Source: Candidatus Peribacteria bacterium
GTDB lineage: Bacteria; Patescibacteriota; Gracilibacteria; Peribacterales; Peribacteraceae
NCBI GenBank assembly: GCA_903854455.1
Contig: CAINWJ010000088.1
Span: 1 to 12,849, forward strand
Direction of reading: 5' to 3'
Length of the DNA: 12,849 bases
Shown here: positions 10,988-12,849 of the stretch, piece after piece
Numbering within the stretch: position 1 is the stretch's first letter
How the letters are laid out: the number at the start of each line of letters is the position of its first letter
The notes under the pieces: model-generated
Told to the model about the DNA's origin: nothing
What the model saw: only the letters and a program-made list of their open reading frames with translations
The model's database searches: none
Translations under genes and position numbers: made by a program

Positions 10988-12849
10988 TTCAGCACCGCCA
11001 AGAATGCCTCCTGACTCAGTGTCACCCGTCCCATCTGCTTCATCCGCTTCTTGCCCTTCTTCTGCTTATCGAGGAGCTTGTTCTTGCGCGTCACGTCGCC
11101 GCCATACAAGTAGCCGGTCACGTCCTTGCGGAACGCTGCGACGTTCTCCCGGGCAATGATCTTCCCACCGATAGCGGCTTGGATGGGAATCTGGAACTGC
11201 TGCTTGGGCAGAACTTCCTTGAGTTGTTTCACGATCTTCTCGCCAACGGATCTGGCTTCGGAGCGATGCAAGATGACAGAAAGCGCATCCGTCGGTTCAC
11301 CGAGGAGCAGGATCTCCATCTTCACCAGTTCTCCCTTCCGGTAGCCCAGATGCTCATAACTCAAAGATGCATACCCTGAGCTTGAAGATTTGAGCTTGTC
11401 GAAGAAATCCAGAACGATGGAGGCAAGCGGTACTTCGAAGTGCATCAGCGCGCGATCGGCGTCGATATATTCAAGCGACAAATATATGGCACGCCGGTCC
11501 TGTGCCAGCTGCATCGCCGGTCCGATGTCCTGCTTGCGACAGACGATTTCCAGCTTCACCCACGGTTCACGAATCTCGTCGATGAACGTCGGGTCCGGCA
11601 TGTCGGAAGGATTCGAAATCAATGCCACATCCGGCTCGTCCAACTTGAGAATGCTGGAACGGACGACCGATGCCGGACGTGAGGCCTTGAGCTTGACCTC
11701 GTAGAGCACGCTGGGTGCCGTGATGACCAGATCGCAGTCGTATTCCCGCTCCAGTCTCTCCTGAATAATGTCCATGTGCAGGAGACCTAGGAATCCACAA
11801 CGGAAGCCATTCCCGAGCGCCGTGTTGTGCTCGTAGGAAATGTCGATTGCGGCATCATTGAGCGACAGCTTGCCAAGGGAATCCCGAAGCCTGGGATATT
11901 CGTCTGCTTCCGTGGGATACAGACCAGCGAACACCATCGGCTGGACTTTCTTGTACCCCGGAAGCGCCTCGCCATCCTCACGCTGGGAAACCGTGTCTCC
12001 AACACGGGCCTCGGACACCGTCTTGAGTCCGGTCACGATGTACCCGATCTGCCCTTCGCTCACGACATCGTCGGAAACGTACTTGGGGGTGAAGTACCCG
12101 ACATCCTGGACTTCAAAGGAAACCTTGGAACCCAACAAATAAACCTTCATGCCTTTCCGATATTCTCCTTCAAAGACACGGATGTAGATCACCACACCGC
12201 GGTATTCATCCATCACCGCATCGAAAATCAATGCACGACTGGGGATAACCGATCCCCGATCCCCGACCTGTCCCCCGAAGCCTTGGCGAAGGGGGATCCC
12301 TGATCCCTTTCCACTTTCCACTTTCTTCGGCTCGGGAATTAATGCAATCACTCTATCGAGCACCTCTCCCACTCCCCTGCCGTCCTTGGCGGAAATCATT
12401 AGAATATCTTCGCGCTTACACCCGAGCATCTTGATGACTTCGCCGCTGACACGCTCGGGATCCGCTGCAGGAAGATCGATTTTATTGAGCACCGGAATGA
12501 TCTTGAGATCGTGCTCCATGGCCATGTACAGCACGGCAAGGGTTTGAGCCTGAATGCCTTGCGAAGCATCGACCAAAAGAATGGCGCCTTCGCATGCCGC
12601 CAGCGATCTGCTCACCTCGTAGCGGAAATCCGTGTGGCCGGGCGTATCGATGAGATTGAGCTCGAGTCCCTTGTACTGCATCCGCACCGGCGTCAGCTTG
12701 ATGGTAATCCCCCGCTCCCGCTCCAGATCCATGGAATCCAGATGCTGCTCCTTGAGCACGCGCTTCTGTAGCGTACCGGTCAGCTCCATCATCCGATCAC
12801 TGAGTGTCGATTTGCCATGATCGATGTGTGCAATGATGCAAAAGTTGCG
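10981..12849 (-). CDS. lepA: Elongation factor 4 (LepA/EF4), N-terminus cut by the window edge, with linker insert
   Basis: LepA is a ribosome-bound translational GTPase linked to back-translocation or ribosome assembly. The frame is open to position 12849 and starts within RNFCIIAHIDHGKSTLSDRMM, so only a few N-terminal residues are missing. G motifs are present: HIDHGKST, LERERGIT, DTPGHTDF, NKIDLP, SAKDG. LepA-specific segments follow: GKLSLNDAAI, GFRCGFLGLLHMDIIQERLEREYD, VLDFFDKLKSSSSGYASL, and the C-terminal GGDVTRKNKLLDKQKKGKKRMKQMG. Between LIPEPK and RALIFDAV (12238-12324) lie about 29 residues where relatives have about 5-8. This insert contains GIPLRQGFGGQVGDRG and is encoded by heptad repeats around a small palindrome. 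It sits in the linker between the G domain and domain II, so function is probably kept. Confidence 0.95.
   Translation of the reverse strand, partial: RNFCIIAHIDHGKSTLSDRMMELTGTLQKRVLKEQHLDSMDLERERGITIKLTPVRMQYKGLELNLIDTPGHTDFRYEVSRSLAACEGAILLVDASQGIQAQTLAVLYMAMEHDLKIIPVLNKIDLPAADPERVSGEVIKMLGCKREDILMISAKDGRGVGEVLDRVIALIPEPKKVESGKGSGIPLRQGFGGQVGDRGSVIPSRALIFDAVMDEYRGVVIYIRVFEGEYRKGMKVYLLGSKVSFEVQDVGYFTPKYVSDDVVSEGQIGYIVTGLKTVSEARVGDTVSQREDGEALPGYKKVQPMVFAGLYPTEADEYPRLRDSLGKLSLNDAAIDISYEHNTALGNGFRCGFLGLLHMDIIQERLEREYDCDLVITAPSVLYEVKLKASRPASVVRSSILKLDEPDVALISNPSDMPDPTFIDEIREPWVKLEIVCRKQDIGPAMQLAQDRRAIYLSLEYIDADRALMHFEVPLASIVLDFFDKLKSSSSGYASLSYEHLGYRKGELVKMEILLLGEPTDALSVILHRSEARSVGEKIVKQLKEVLPKQQFQIPIQAAIGGKIIARENVAAFRKDVTGYLYGGDVTRKNKLLDKQKKGKKRMKQMGRVTLSQEAFLAVLKR
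12241..12328. repeat. Heptad-repeat and palindrome composite inside lepA
   Basis: On the plus strand the 7-mers GGGGATA, ACCGATC, CCCGATC, CCCGACC, TGTCCCC run from 12241. A palindromic core follows (12272-12295): CCCCC-GAA-GCC-TT-GGC-GAA-GGGGG. Then come GGATCCC, TGATCCC, TTTCCAC, TTTCCAC, TTTCTTC to 12328. On the lepA strand the core encodes PLRQGFGGQ. The whole tract is carried in frame without a stop. Confidence 0.75.

Overview
The window looks like chromosomal DNA from a Patescibacteria/CPR bacterium, possibly of the Peregrinibacteria/Peribacteria side. That placement is inference from protein style (very short intergenic gaps, almost no Shine-Dalgarno sequences, small orphan membrane proteins, dispersed repeats inside housekeeping genes) and was not tested by phylogeny. 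TGA ends several clear genes (miaA, rplU, the TauE-like gene), so the code is the standard bacterial code 11 and not the TGA=Gly code of Gracilibacteria/Absconditabacteria. Ribosomal protein L9 is present; some CPR groups lack it.

Layout: (1) 1-528 +, the tail of an unknown gene and a 115-aa unknown protein, whose 3' end overlaps the convergent miaA (488-1498 -). (2) A divergent intergenic region leads to clpP (1638-2291 +). (3) Facing clpP is a two-gene operon of DoxX-like four-helix membrane proteins (3283->2795 and 2790->2377, -). A long inverted-repeat element lies between them. (4) Divergent from that operon is tgt (3413-4564 +). (5) 4565-4706 is a convergent gap with two hairpins. (6) On the minus strand: tRNA-Val(TAC), rplU, and a 97-aa two-helix membrane protein. 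(7) On the plus strand: secG, a 743-aa membrane-anchored family-5 solute-binding protein, rplI, and a 233-aa unknown protein. (8) On the minus strand: lepA (running off the right edge), a TauE/SafE-like permease, and an RNA 2',3'-cyclic phosphodiesterase.

Most genes are housekeeping: tRNA modification (miaA, tgt), ribosome parts and translation (rplU, rplI, lepA, tRNA-Val), protein export (secG) and proteolysis (clpP).

The unusual signal is the repeat content. A palindromic element made of 9-bp units (AACCAGAAG-type left arm, CCTCTGGTT-type right arm) occurs between clpP and the DoxX operon. A second copy with the same architecture sits in frame inside tgt, and a one-armed version sits in frame inside miaA. 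A second class has a 7-bp period. It occurs in at least four intergenic places and also inside lepA, where it flanks a small palindrome and adds about 25-30 residues between the G domain and domain II. A third family of short GGGAGCGGG-type hairpins sits at gene 3' ends. Separately, Tgt has lost all four residues that normally hold its structural zinc, although its catalytic residues are intact. The solute-binding protein carries an inserted Ig-like beta-rich segment and has no transporter genes beside it.
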